From Poecilobothrus nobilitatus (taxonomy: Eukaryota; Arthropoda; Insecta; Diptera; Dolichopodidae), in contig OX352774.1 in NCBI GenBank assembly GCA_947095535.1, positions 208,122,965-208,186,964 of the forward strand: 64,000 nucleotides of DNA, given 5' to 3'. A program made the position numbers and the translations under genes. Each line of letters starts with the position of its first letter. Within the stretch, counting starts at the first letter, position 1. Below, one piece after another: positions 26,075 through 38,837 of the stretch. Below the pieces are notes generated by a model. The model was not told where the DNA came from and ran no database searches. It worked only from the letters and a program-made list of their open reading frames with translations.

Positions 26075-29000
26075 CATTTTTTGTTTTTTTATTTGTTCAT
26101 ACAAATGTCTATAAGTTTTAAAATAAAATAAAAATACATAAAAAACATTGAAAATATAATATCCTTGAATGATTATTACATCTTTTACCGCATAAACGTA
26201 TATTTTTCTCCTTTTTTTTTGTATTTGAACAGAGTGTTAAAAAACTGTAATAATATCCTTATAGTAAATGTACCAAAACAGACTTTAGTAAATTAAACTC
26301 AAATGTAAAAATGTTATAGTTAGAAAGAAAAGGGGTGCAGATGTACACTTAGCTAAGTTTAAATCTGTTATGAAACCATATATCAGATTTTGTCCCAATT
26401 AAACGATTATTGTACAGTTGATTGTTTAAGTCCTAATGTAGGCCAGATCTGTTTGACTACAATGCAAGTATTAATATAAAATCCCCTACGGTTGGTAAGT
26501 GAATTTTTTTCTTGTTGAAATTAACTCAAATGTAAATAATAAATAATAAATCTTAGGGTTAGTTGAAAAAGAAAAAATATGTATGTATGTACATATATGG
26601 AAAACACAAGGTAAAATTAAAACGGGAGAGTGTCATATTTCTGTATATTTTATTTTCGACTATATGTAAAGCATAATACTTAATTAAGAGATATTTAAAA
26701 TCAGGGTTTATAAAAACCAAGTTATAAAATCAGGGTTTCAATAATTTGTTTAGCAGAGAGCTCTCATTTGTAGATGAAATAAGTGTGTAAAACATACAGT
26801 ATGGAGGATTTTAGAGTTGATTATTAATCAACTTCAGTTAAATGAAATACAGTTAAATTATAATATATATAAGCAAATAAAAATACAGGCAAGTGATAAA
26901 CAGTTAAATGAAATAAAGTCTTGTCGATAGTAATATAAATAAGTATACTCGTAAGTTCATTTCATTTGCATTATCAAAAATTATATTCATAATAAATCAA
27001 GCAAACAAACGTCATGTTAATGTCCAATAACTCCCACTTTTATTTCCGACAGTACAACCTGATTTAAAATACCTAATATTACTAACGTAGTTTTCTGACT
27101 TGAATGGTTTAAACAAAAAATCATTTCATGTTGTGTTTAATTTTTTTTTTATAGAACCTGTAGTAAATACATTAAAAATTTGTATTTTATTTTTAATTTT
27201 TTAATAGATGCTGTCAATACAAAAAAAAAAAAATATTAAATATAGACCTTCAGAATATTTTAAATAAAAAAATTAACCCTTTCAATGTCATTTAAAAACT
27301 AAAAAGTACATAAAATCTAATACAAAAAAAAAAATTGAACCTAAACAATTATAATAAAAATAGAATTGTAAAAAGTTTTTAAAAGATTTTATGTAGTTAT
27401 TCTGAAAATGTTATATATATATGTTATATATATACATAATAATGTATATGTATGTACACAACTTTTAAATAAAAAAATTACTCCTATGAGTAATCAAGTA
27501 AAATATTTTAAAAAATAAATAAAATGATAAATTCTTAACTCCTTATTGATCTTATCTCTTGCTTTATTATCTTTATTTTTATTTAAATTCAAAAAACAAA
27601 TAGAAAAAATAATATTTAGATTAGATTAAAAGTTTTATTTTTGCTTCCTTATACTTTCAATCCTTTATTGTTTGTTAAATTATAGTGAATTATTAAAAAC
27701 TAAAGAAGACGTGAAATGAAAGTAATAAAAAATAAAAATCATAAAAAGGACGAAAAATAATAAAAAAAATACAAAAAAAAAAATAGAACAAATTTTCCAT
27801 ATAGTAATTCATATATATAATTATCTGTTGTATATGTGCTATGTTCTCATTTAAATCTTTGAACTACTTTAGAAATTATACTGTGTCATTTTTAACTAAG
27901 AAATTTTTTTTCCTACATACATATAAGTAGTTATGCACATATATACTTAGCATTATTAAAAAACAAAAAAACGAAAACAAAAAAAAATTTAAAGTTCATT
28001 TCACTTAATTATAAGTTTTAGTTGAAAGAAGGATAAGGAGAAAACAAAAATTGGCACCAATGAGGTTAAAAACTTATAAAATAATGAAAATTAAACATTT
28101 TCTTTTTTTTTTCTGTTTTTTTTTTTTGGTTTTTTGTTTGTAAATTAAAATTCATGTTCATCATCATCATTAACATTATCATCACCATTATATAAACAAC
28201 ACTGTCATCATCAACAAAAATTTATAATCATTATCAATGTTTTTGTTTTATATACATATTAATAAACAACATTTGAATTGAATTAAAAATAAATGTTGAC
28301 TTGTACAGAATTTATGAGAATCAGGATTTAACCAAAAAAAAATAAAATAAAATATGAATATAAAATGAGATTAGGTGGCAATGGTAACCATTTTTGAATA
28401 ATAATAAGGAAGTTTATTAGTTTTTTTTTTTTCTTGCTTTTTATTAATTTGAACTTTTGAAGCAACGTTTGTTTCTATACACAACTAATCTAAACTAGAA
28501 AATATAATTTTATTCTTTTAAATTAATTAAATACAATTTGTACATTTCACAAAAAAAAAAAAAAAAAAAACAAAAACACTTAAAAAAAAGTTGTTAATTA
28601 GTTAAATCCTGAATAACTAATCAAATACATATATATATATATATAGCTAAGTAGTTGAATAAGAAAAATCAAAAGTTGGTTAACAAAGATATTATGTAAT
28701 ATATTATGATATTATGTTATATATATATGTATGTATTTTTGAATAAAATAAATTTACCCAACAAAATAAATTTGTTATTTAATTTAAGTATTAAATAATT
28801 TTACCTTTTAGTTAAATATATTCAACAACACAATTTATTTTTATATCGCAGGTTTCGAATTTAAACAATCAAAAAAGGTAAAAGTTTATGTAATTAGAAA
28901 TATAAAAATTGCTTAATAAAAAAACTAATATTAAAAACAAATTTAAACAACCACTATTATAGGTACATAATTTTCCAATGTTAATTTTCTTGTACTTACA

Positions 29001-30984
29001 ATCTACAAAAAAATATATACATATATATAGATATATATATATTTATATAGATATATAAATAATATATTAAATATAAATTAAGTAATTCCCGATACACTCA
29101 TAAATAAAATCAATAAAAATGCAATTAAAATTAAATTTATATATATATATGTGTGTGTGTATATAATATTATCTTTTTCATTTATTTAACCAAACACCCT
29201 AATTTTACTTAAAAAAAAGAAAAAACAGCAGAAGACAACACAATCTAAGTAATTTCTAAAAAAGAAAAAAAAAACATATTTAAGTATTCACAAATATTGC
29301 AGAAAAGGAAAAGGAAAAGGGAAGGTATAACAGGAAAAGTATTAAACGTAGAACAGGAAAAAACCCCTTAAACAACGAAATTTAATTATCAAAAAAAAAA
29401 AAAAAATAGAATAGAAAAAAAACTAACAGTAATTTTGTTATTATCAAATAAAAGACGGTTCTTTTTCGACATATTTATAACCTCCTCAAATAAGTTAAAG
29501 AATATTTAACGGAACTGTTTTCTTATTATTATTATTTGGTCAACTTAAAATTACTGTTGAATATTTCTAAACACACCCTAAAAAGAAGACGAAAAAAAAA
29601 AAACCAAAAAATAAAAACACATACAGTAAATATTATAAATTTGACCACACTTAAGACGTATTCTTCAATCCTCCCTCTATTAACTGTAATACAACAAAAT
29701 ATATGTATTTGTTTAATTTTTGTAAAATTTTTCGGTTTTTAATACCGTATTATAATATAGAAAAGTACCGTTGTATAGAAAAATATTGTTTCTCACAATT
29801 TTATTAACAGTGAAACAGTGACAACGCAAATACAAAAATTTGTTCAAAAACAAATTTTACCTTTTATTAGTTGAATAAAAAAAAAAAACACAAAGGTAAA
29901 TAACAAAAGTTATAATTTAAAGGTATACAAAAAAAAAAATAAAGCGACATGAACGTAAAAATACAAATACTAAAACAATCTTGGTTTTTGTTTTTCAAAA
30001 AGGATATTCAGAAAAATATTTCTAATTTTTTATATGGTTCTGTTTTTTTTTTTTTTTTTTTGTTTATAATAAATTTACATGTAAGTATGCATGTAAAGGC
30101 ACCAGATTGTCGCCAGATAATTTACGATAATAACACGCGATCAAAAAAAAAACAATCATCTGTTTAACTTAATTTCAATCTAAATAATTATACCATGTAA
30201 TATAATGTTAGTACATATACATTTAATAAACATTAATTAATGTTTCATAAAAGAAAAACAAAATAAATAAAAATTAAATGCATACCATAATATTTTCTTT
30301 GTTGTCAACAATTATTCAAACTATATTCTATATCTTATGGATAGTTTTAGATTTATTTATTTATTTTTTATTGTTATAATTTTTTTTTTCTTTAATTTTT
30401 TGCATGATTTAACCTACTTTTAATCATTACTTCTCTCTTTTTTATATATTTTAACATATAACTTTTTAATATTAAATTGAGTAAAGAATTATACTTAACT
30501 AGTTTTAAAATATGAAGTCTCCAAAAAGTCTATTTTAAAATGTATACTTATGTCTATATGTAGATTTACGGTATCATATTAACTTGTGCTAATTTAAAAG
30601 AAAGTCAAAAAGCCTCTGTTTATTAAAGGTGAAAAATTAAAAGGAAAAATACGAAAACAAACAAAAAAAAAAATGCTAAAACAAACATCAAACAAAACCC
30701 CCGAATGCTAAAACTGAAGGTATACTTTTTTAACACCATATCAATTAGCCTAATCTTAAAACTCATTTCTCTCCTACAAATAACATTGAAAGCTTTTTAC
30801 TTACATCATTAGCTATAAGGTTTTATTGAGTTAATATAAAATTATGTTGTAAACAAGTAAGAGTTCTATTGTAGTATAAATGCTCCAAAATTGAATATTA
30901 CTTTTATGTTTATACTCTCTGTCCACAACTGAAAAGAGTTAAAATATAAAGAAATTTGCCTTTTACTGTAATTTAAAATTTCCC
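23947..30984. other. gene-free AT-rich DNA with microsatellites
   Basis: Seven kilobases without a supported gene. Contents include 25 A at 24926-24950, (AT)14 at 26041-26068 and a CAT tract at 28155-28190. Short direct repeats also occur: AAAATCAGGGTTT twice near 26697 and 26727, and CAGTTAAATGAAATA twice near 26836 and 26901. TA-rich tracts lie at 27415-27455 and 29010-29060. A segment at about 26330-26510 has slightly more complex sequence but no recognisable motif. Confidence 0.65.
26041..26068. repeat. (AT)14 microsatellite
   Basis: Uninterrupted alternating AT for 28 bases. A comparable tract occurs at 56624-56649 and a shorter one at 58423-58440. Confidence 0.95.
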
Positions 30985-31165
30985 GTTATCTAAATTTACA
31001 TCAGTTATGCTGTATTTACACTAAATGACATATTGTCATTTATATTGTCAATCTATGTCAATTTAAGTGCAAGCATCTGTCATTTTATGTCTATATTTCT
31101 CAAATTACATATTACACAAATTGATGTCAATTGATTGACAATATAATTATTGACATGTTATTTGG
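30985..31165. repeat. decayed inverted-repeat segment with TGACATATTGTCA words
   Basis: Rich in TGTCA/TGACA words on both sides of a centre near 31085. The left part AATGACATATTGTCATT and ATATTGTCAATC is loosely complementary to the right part GATTGACAATATAATTATTGACAT. The 17-base word AAATGACATATTGTCAT (31023-31039) recurs at 48955-48971, followed in both places by ATATTGTCAAT within a few bases. This is compatible with two remnants of one old MITE, but the ends and target duplication cannot be defined. Confidence 0.35.
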
Positions 31166-33825
31166 AGAGAGAGAAGAGTTTAAAATTGTACAGGAAATTA
31201 TATCATTTGTTGCAATTCTGTTGAAACTGTTGAAATAAATATATAATATAAATCATTTTCACTGTAAATATAAGTACTCTTTATAAATACACTTTATTTT
31301 TTACCAAAGTTTGTAATTGTTTTTAATTAGTTACACTTAGAGGTTAATTTTACCATGATAATTGATGATAATATAAAATACCGTAAATTTTTTTTAAATT
31401 ACACTTAACTATAGTGTTGTTTATATATAGTTTTAATCATGTTTAAAAAAAAATCTTTTTTCATTTCACCTTTTAATATTTAAACCATTTTTATTCCGAA
31501 TAAAAAACAATACATCAAATCTAAGACATTTATAGAATTTTTAAATTTAGAATTATCAAAAATTAAAATTAATATGAAACGAAATCTCTCCAAAATGAAA
31601 AAAAAAAACGTTACTGAACTTTGATTTGAAAATTACATGAAAAAGAAATATTAGTTATACGTTGAACATGTTCAATATCTTATGACATTCTATGACATTT
31701 GACATGTGATATCTTTTATAATCGTACACTGACTTATATTACTAACTATTTTTTATCAAATTGTTGGCTGTTAAAATAAAGAATAAAAAAAATTATTATT
31801 TTTACTTTTTTTTTTGTTGTGACCCGCAGCACTTTTCTTCATCATGAATTCATATTCTATGAATTCTTTCTATTTTTTTTTCTTTTTTTATTTTGTGTAG
31901 AATTCTAAAATTTTTTAGTAAGCAAAAATTGAGAAATTTGTTTCGGTTCCCTTTTCTTTTTCGTTTTAGAAACCTTTATTTTAAATTATATAGAAATATT
32001 ATCAAAAAAGGAAAAATATAGAAATTCCTTTAGGTCCTGAATACATTTATTTCTTTTTTTTTTTCTTTGTGAGGATGTGTTTGCTTTTCAATCCTATTCG
32101 CATAAGTAAGTAAAAAAATTTACTTCTGACAATCAAAATAAAAAACAAAAAAAAAAAAAATTTAATATAAATGGAGAATAAAGGAACTTCAAGTCCATAT
32201 TATAGAGATGAAATATGAATAGTATAGACTACAAATTTTCTAGTCAATTTCTATTTTTTTTTTTTTTTTTGTACCAAGTTTTTTCAATCTGTTTTTATCT
32301 TATATTTTTTTATCAGTGGCCATCTGTATATCAAGATCAAGAGTGTGTAAAAACATGTGCATACATACTTAATTAAAACGATTAGAAATAGGATTAACGA
32401 AAAACTTGCATGCACATTTAAAAATAAACATAAACCGTTTTGAAAAGGAAATATAGACCTACTTCCTAGGACATCAATAGGAAAATTAGAATTTACAAGG
32501 CTAAGGAAGCTAAAAAATATATAAAAATATACACAAAAACGAATAGAATCGCAAATGAACCAAAATGATGTATCAATCAGTTAAATGATCATTATGTACT
32601 TAACTTTTAGACTAACGTCTATCTATGACCATAATACATATTATAACTTATCATCATAACAAAAAATAAATGTCTCGAATATTAACAACCAAAAATAAGA
32701 AACCCCCCTTTTCTTAACTATAATTGTAACTTAATTGGTTGTAAATTTTGATTGCTGTTATATTACAGTGCTAAGTTTTTTACAGTTATATTATTCAAAT
32801 CTTCAATATCAGCTTAAGGGTTTCAAAATGATTAACTGGTCCCTTTAATTTTGTTCCAGTTCATTTTAAGATTTTCAGTTAGTGTGGTAATTCATATAAA
32901 ATAGAATTTGTTTTAAGCTTTGTAAAATAAAGGAAATAAAAAAACAAAAACAAAAAAGGACTTCTATTCAATGTTTCTATATAAAAACACATTTGTTTGA
33001 ATTTCATAAGTTTCTGGCATTTTTTTTATTTCCTTCAACTTGGCATGAATTATGGTAATAATACGTGGATTTTATAAAACATATAAGGACACACTCCCTA
33101 TCCTTTAAAAAAAAAAAAACAAAAATCCAAAAAAATAGCTTTCCTATATATATATATAATATAAGATATATGAGAATTGTATCAAGGATTTTAATAGGAT
33201 TTTAGGATATTTTTAAAAAAAAAAAAAACAAAGTAAATAAAATGAAAAACAAAATAGGTAAAACATACAGGTAAGTGTTTTAAATTGAAAAAATAGCAAC
33301 AAAAAAAATTAAAAAACAGAAAACTGCTGAACAAAATGGAAACTTTGTCTATTCATCTACAAACAGATCAAAAAATATACTTAGTGATATGGTACTAAAA
33401 AAAAAAGAGAGGAGTGTATTTTGTTTTTAAAAGTTAAAAGTTTAATGTTGAATATATTAGGTACATAAGTAAATGTATAAATAAGTACGTATAAGTATAT
33501 AATTTTATATATACTTATGTAATAAAAAAAAAAGAAAGAAGACAGAAGAAAATATGATTTTCTCTTTCCATTGTTGCTTTTCTACTTTTCAGTTTAATTG
33601 AAATATTTTATAATTTATTATTCAATTATGTTTTGCTTCAAAAGAATTTTATATCTTAGTTATCTAAAGTCAATTTAATTATTTCAATTAGTTATATTAT
33701 GTATACAGGTTTAATAAATAAATAGCTCAAGATCAAGGATACACAAAGGATACACATATTTCATTACAATTTAATTGAAGATACTAAGATACGTATAATA
33801 TACAAAATATTAAAAAAATTTCTAA
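31166..33825. other. gene-free AT-rich DNA
   Basis: A/T runs, no coding region. A few short palindromic words (for example GAATTC pairs near 31846-31865) are seen but nothing that identifies a feature. Confidence 0.65.
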
Positions 33826-34203
33826 AGACCATTTTACACTATGTATGTGGATTTCACAAATGAGAAATCAAAAATAAAAACGTCAAAAAACTCAAATGTC
33901 AAATAAATCAAATAAAAAATGTCTGCCCTTTTAAAGCAAATTATTGGGACTATTTGTGCAAATCAAAAGTGAATTGTCAAAATAAAAACATTTATGTCGG
34001 GATATCATAAACTCAAATGAAAACTCAAATGAAATTAGAAAATTCCTATAAAATTAAATATCTCATTGAATTTCTCAAATGAGTTTCTCAAATGTCATTT
34101 CAAAGCTTTTACACTAACTATATGTTTTTATTTTTGAGTCGGCTTTTGAGTCGATCAAATCAGAACTCAAATAAGTAAAAATCCAAATAGTGTAAAACAA
34201 TCT
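33826..34203. mobile_element. MITE with TAA target-site duplication
   Basis: The element is 378 bp. It starts AGACCATTTTACACTA and ends TAGTGTAAAACAATCT; the ends are inverted repeats with three mismatches in 16 bases, and similarity continues as GGATTT-type sequence inside. It is flanked by TAA at 33823-33825 and TAA at 34204-34206. The interior has several ACTCAAATG / CATTTGAG words in both orientations and a second TTTTACACTA at about 34108, so subterminal repeats are present. There is no open frame of note. A 3-bp TAA duplication would fit a PIF/Harbinger-type origin, but the ends are diverged and a TA-duplicating family cannot be excluded. Confidence 0.6.
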
Positions 34204-34206
34204 TAA

Positions 34207-34599
34207 CGAAATAAATAATATTTCGGTATGATGACGAGACTCTGCCGTAGATAAAAATGCCAGTAAATAATATTCCTCAAATAATTTATATAGAAATTAT
34301 ACGTGTCCTTATTTCTTATATATAAATAACTAGCTTTGTTGCATAGTTGTTGGGTGCGTTTTCTGTACTTACTATATTAGTAGAATTACAATTGACATAC
34401 ACTTTTAGACAGCTCAAAAATATTTTAATACATATAGATGGTAACACAAAGGACATCATTTTATTTAATTCAGTCAAAATACTTTCATTGTAAAAAATTT
34501 TCAAATTAAAGCTAAGTATTTAAACCACTTATGTATATTTTATTCTTCAAAATTTAAATTTTAAAAATGTACAATACATATTATACTTAATAAATCATT
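34207..34599. other. gene-free AT-rich DNA
   Basis: Contains a 62-codon minus-strand frame (34316-34504) with no recognisable domain. Nothing else is seen. Confidence 0.5.
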
Positions 34600-35290
34600 T
34601 CCGGGTTATAATGTCACAAGTAAAAATATCGCAAGCAAAAAATATTGCAAAATATTCATCACAGCCATTATATGTATATGTTCTGGAAAATGGGGCTACC
34701 CTGATTTTATAAGCAATTATAAAATCCCTCTAAATTCGAAATCTGTCATATATATGTCATAAATATACATAGTTTAGAAAAGAAAGTAACGCTGATTCGA
34801 TTTTTAAAAAATCGATTTTTCAAATCTCTTCTATAGGCTAATCATAAATCTCGCAAGTAAATATTTTGAATGAAGGGACTATCCTGATTTTGAATGCAAA
34901 TCTAAAATTTCTCCGAATTCAGAATATCACATATATACTTACAAGTTACAACGTATAGTTATGTGAATAAATACTTTGTAAAAGGCGTAAAACTTTGGTT
35001 TTATAACCAACTATAAAATACCTCCTAATCATTTATTTTATATATATTTAAACATACTCATGCATTTTAATTTTTTTTTTTTAAATGTGCAGTTATAATT
35101 CAATAAAAATGTCCTGAATTACAACTATTATTTCATTTATATATTAAAAATATTTAAGTGAAGCATATAATGACATTTTTCCCACTATATGGTTGAATTG
35201 CCGGGCTATTTTTTTTGTTGCAACATTTTGGTTGAAATAATTTTAACACTTCGACATTTTTGCCGCTACATTTGGAACTGATACCTAATA
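34600..35290. repeat. degenerate tandem modules
   Basis: Three related modules follow each other: GGGCTACCCTGATTTTATAA with ATAAAATCCCTC (about 34693-34733), GGGACTATCCTGATTTTGAA with CTAAAATTTCTCC (about 34875-34918), and AACTTTGGTTTTATAACCAA with CTATAAAATACCTCC (about 34990-35027). The first two are also preceded by CGCAAG-AAA words and followed by CATATATA. Offsets are about 180 and 110 bases, so it is a decayed tandem repeat rather than a regular satellite. The end (35170-35290) has GACATTTTTGCCGC-type words that mirror the AATGTCAC/TATCGC words at the start. Function is unknown. Confidence 0.4.
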
Positions 35291-36762
35291 AATCCTTCAA
35301 TTATATATCTAACTCAAAGAAATTTTGATTTATCCTTAAATATTTTCACATAATAAGTATATAAATATATATATCAGATATTTGTAAAATTCTTCTTTAT
35401 CTCTAATTATGCTTGAATAATTTCAAATCAATAAACCAAAGGAAAAATCTTTGATTCTTTAATCTGTAAATATCAAAAATTAATTTTTTTTTTTTTTTTT
35501 TTGAAAATTCACATAATATTTGAATTTGTTTAGTGAAAATATTTATTATACGTAAACCTTTTTTCAATCCAAATCATTTAAATTTTTTTTTTTTTTCAAT
35601 TTTTTAATTTTCGAAGTAATTTTTCAAAATGAAACCGAAAAAATAAAATTTTTATTAAAGAAGAAATAAAAATGTACAAAAAAAAATTATTATTTATGAT
35701 TGTGCAAGTATGTATGTATGTTTTCTCCTTTTTTATTGTGTTTTTTTTGTATGTTTTTTTTGGTTTATTTATATTCCATCTAATATAAGTCATATGTCAG
35801 TAGTATTCCAAAATAGAATTCTATCCTAACCATGTACTATGATGTTAAAACTCGAAAATATATAGAAAAAAAGTAAATTATAATTTCAAATAGTACGATG
35901 ATGATGATGAACAATGATTATGATGACGATGATAATGATATTTTTTTATTCATTGAATTTAGAATCAATGAAAAAATTCCAATGAAATCAATTCATAAAA
36001 ACCAAAAGCAAATCAATTTATTAAATATACTTATTCTACATATACAACATTACATAATTTCCCAATAACATATGATCACGTTTTAATATTGAGAAGGAGA
36101 AAAGAAAATTCTATCCAATGTTAGTAGCATCAATTTTACTTTATTCTTTTTATTTAAATGTGAATAGATGTAGCGAATAAGAATGATAATAATGAAAATA
36201 AAAATATAAAGAATTATACAGAAGCACTTAAGAATTTGTTTTCTTTTAATTTCATACATATTGTATTATGTAATTTAAATGTTTAACAAACATAAGTATG
36301 TAAACTCACGTATTTGCATAAAATATAGATATGTTTATATTAAATACATGTGATTCGTAACAAATTCAATACTGATTATTATGCTGGATATAAAATTATG
36401 ATTTTATCAGACGAATATTAAAATTCTTATAAGACAGATTTGTTATAAAACAAAAATATTTTTAAATTTTGTCTTTAAGCCCTGGTTTTTCCTATAACCA
36501 TTCGTAAGTAAATTTAATTAAAAGTTTTTAGAGTTTTTAAAAGCCTACCGTATATCGTATATAAGTAAGTATATCGCCTACCGCATACAATATGATAGGA
36601 TAATTAGACCCATCTGTTTTTCGCAGGTGCCCCGGAAGATTTAAATTTAGTAAAGCTAAAAAGACATGTGACATTAATTTTTTCTATTTTTCCACACAAA
36701 ACTTTTGAAGAATTTAATAGAAATATAATAATAGAGTTCAAAAAATGATAAAATGAAATAGT
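35291..36762. other. gene-free AT-rich DNA with an ATG microsatellite
   Basis: A GATGATGATGATGA tract with interruptions lies at 35897-35940. Otherwise only A/T-rich sequence is seen; frames here are low-complexity. Confidence 0.65.
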
Positions 36763-36779
36763 ATATAAAGAAAATAGTA

Positions 36780-36965
36780 GCCTCGGTGGCCTAATGGATA
36801 ACAGCGTATAAAATACGTTGTAAACACCGAGGGAGTGTGGGTTCGAATCCCACACACGTCGTAAGAGTTATTCCCCCTTACGACATTTACAGCCACACCT
36901 GATCGGGAAATCCTGTGTAATTTCCTGTCCACATTTATGTGGCAGAGAAATGCATTAAAAACAAA
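36780..36965 (+). mobile_element. tRNA-derived SINE, copy 3 (best preserved target duplication)
   Basis: The 5' head GCCTCGGTGGCCTAATGG holds box A; box B GGTTCGAATCCC is at about 36839-36850 inside a 7-bp stem (GTGTGGG / CCCACAC). The body carries GTCGTAAG and CTTACGAC as perfect 8-base arms, then CACACCTGATCGGG and CCACATTTATGTGGCAGAG, ending ATGCATTAAAAACAAA. The flanks 36763-36779 and 36966-36982 are a 17-bp duplication (ATATAAAGAAAATA followed by GTA or ATA) with one mismatch, the hallmark of target-primed reverse transcription. The minus-strand frames here, which give CGIRTH- and WDSNPH-like peptides, are spurious translations of the SINE and should not be taken for genes. Confidence 0.93.
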
Positions 36966-36982
36966 ATATAAAGAAAATAATA

Positions 36983-37319
36983 TATTTATATTTTATTGAA
37001 AAAAAAATTAATTGTTCAAGTTATATAAAATAAAAAAAATAATTTGATTAGACGCTATAGTTATATATTAAGTTTTACTACATTTCGCAAACTAACTTAA
37101 CAACAGATCAAATAAGTAAATTTTCATTTATATAAAATTTTATGAAAAACAGGAAACTGGTACCTACACTAAATATTGACTTAACAGTACAATTCGATTG
37201 CTATATTAGAATGAAAAATTTCCATGTTTGATAGTCAAGTGTTAAAATTATAATAAACAAGCCAAAAAATAAAATCAAAGGTTTTTAAAGGCGCATATAT
37301 TGTCTTAAAATAGTAGATT
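36983..37319. other. gene-free AT-rich DNA
   Basis: Spacer between a SINE and repeat family R1. Nothing recognisable is present. Confidence 0.6.
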
Positions 37320-37760
37320 TCAAAGGTAGACAACTAATAAATCTTAAACAGGTTGGGGTATAAAAAAAATTTCTAAAGTAAGTATATGCTAATTTTAAAA
37401 AAAAATGTCTTTTTTTTTTTTTGAGAAAATTTCAAGGTTCTATGAGATTAACATAGTTAATGCTAAATTAAAAAAAAAATATATAATTTTGATATTGATT
37501 TATAAAGCTAAAAAAAATTTCCTCTCGTTTGGCGTTTTTAGCTTGAAAAGATGTTAAGTAAAATCTGAGATAACTATACAGATTTGAAAATAGAGTTTTT
37601 TCTAATTTTGACGGGCTGTAACTCTGTAATCGATAGGGTAACATAAAAATGTTGTTTTACAACATTAATTTTTTTAAGATACCAATCCATGGTTTTGTAA
37701 AAAGACGGACAGACATAGTCAAACTAATAAAGAATTTTTCTTATAAAATTTCTTTTGTAA
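37320..37760 (+). repeat. dispersed repeat family R1, copy 2
   Basis: Aligns with 14841-15110 through TTTTGATATTG, TTTATAAAGCTAAAAA, TTTGGCGTTTTT, AAGATGTTAA, TTTTGACGGGCTGTAACTC and a GACGGACAGAC motif at 37704-37714. The block TACAACATTAATTTTTTTAA (37657-37676) is shared with a third copy near 40658. No coding frame. The family is not recognised, but the three copies establish it as an interspersed repeat. Confidence 0.55.
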
Positions 37761-38837
37761 AATATACTAAAAATTAACAATTGTCATAACACCTTCAACA
37801 AATCCCAACACTTAAAAAAAAAAAAAAATTTATTTTAAATTTTATATTAGAAAAAGAAGTTTTTTCTTTAATAAAATTTTAAAATTTACACAAAACTGAA
37901 TTATCTTGTGTACGAAAATATACATGAATAGTATATAGGTAAGGATAAGTAAAACCGCATAAGATTTTGTATACTTAAGAATAATGCATTGCGTTTTATA
38001 AATAAACATATTGTTTTTTTTTTTTTATTATCTTTTTCTTTGTCATTTCTAAAACAAACAACAGAAAAAAAGAGTAAGTTATAACTCAGTTCTATGCCTT
38101 ACCTTATAGCTATATAGTTACTCAGATACATAATATGTATTGTATATTATACCATTCACATATGATAACGACACGATGAGGCAAACATTCTAAAACAAAC
38201 AAATAATATATCAATAATTCTGTTATTACTTCCCAATACATTTAAAAGCACATTCTTATACTCGTACAGATTTTTATTTACAAACAAATACCTAAATTCC
38301 ATAGAATTTTAAAGAGGGAAAGGGAATATGTGCGATGTTTTTTTGATTTTGTTTCTAAAGATTCACAATCAAGAAATGAAGAATCAACCAAAAAAAAAAA
38401 CAACAACAACAATAAAATCAGCACAGGCTTAAAATAATACCTACAGTCATCCCGCAGTTATACTAGTACATATAGATGAATAAATATATGAATGAAAATG
38501 AATGAATGAATGAATGAGTATTGGATGAGCTCATCTTGTATTCTAGGCCAGATATATTGAATTTTAATTTGCAATCAATTCAGGTGTTTATTATTTATTA
38601 TTTTCTTTTTCTATTTTTTTGTTGTGAATAGCGCGCAAAAAAAAAAATGAATAAATTATAAAATTTTGAGATTTTGTATAAACATATATATATACATATA
38701 TTGATATATACATATATATATTTTGTATATGTATAAAATAAGTGTAACTATTTAAATGAACTACTATAGGTATTATGAAAAAAAATGGACCGCGACAACA
38801 AAATAAATTTATTAGTTTTTATACGTATATATATGTG
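37761..38837. other. gene-free AT-rich DNA with an AATG microsatellite
   Basis: An (AATG)n tract lies at 38499-38517 and a TA-rich tract at about 38685-38735. No gene is supported. Confidence 0.65.

Noticed and set aside
36780..36860. A true tRNA gene at the box A/box B sequences
   Set aside because: There is no proper acceptor stem or anticodon arm, the segment has an extra body and A-tail, and it is flanked by target duplications, so it is a SINE.
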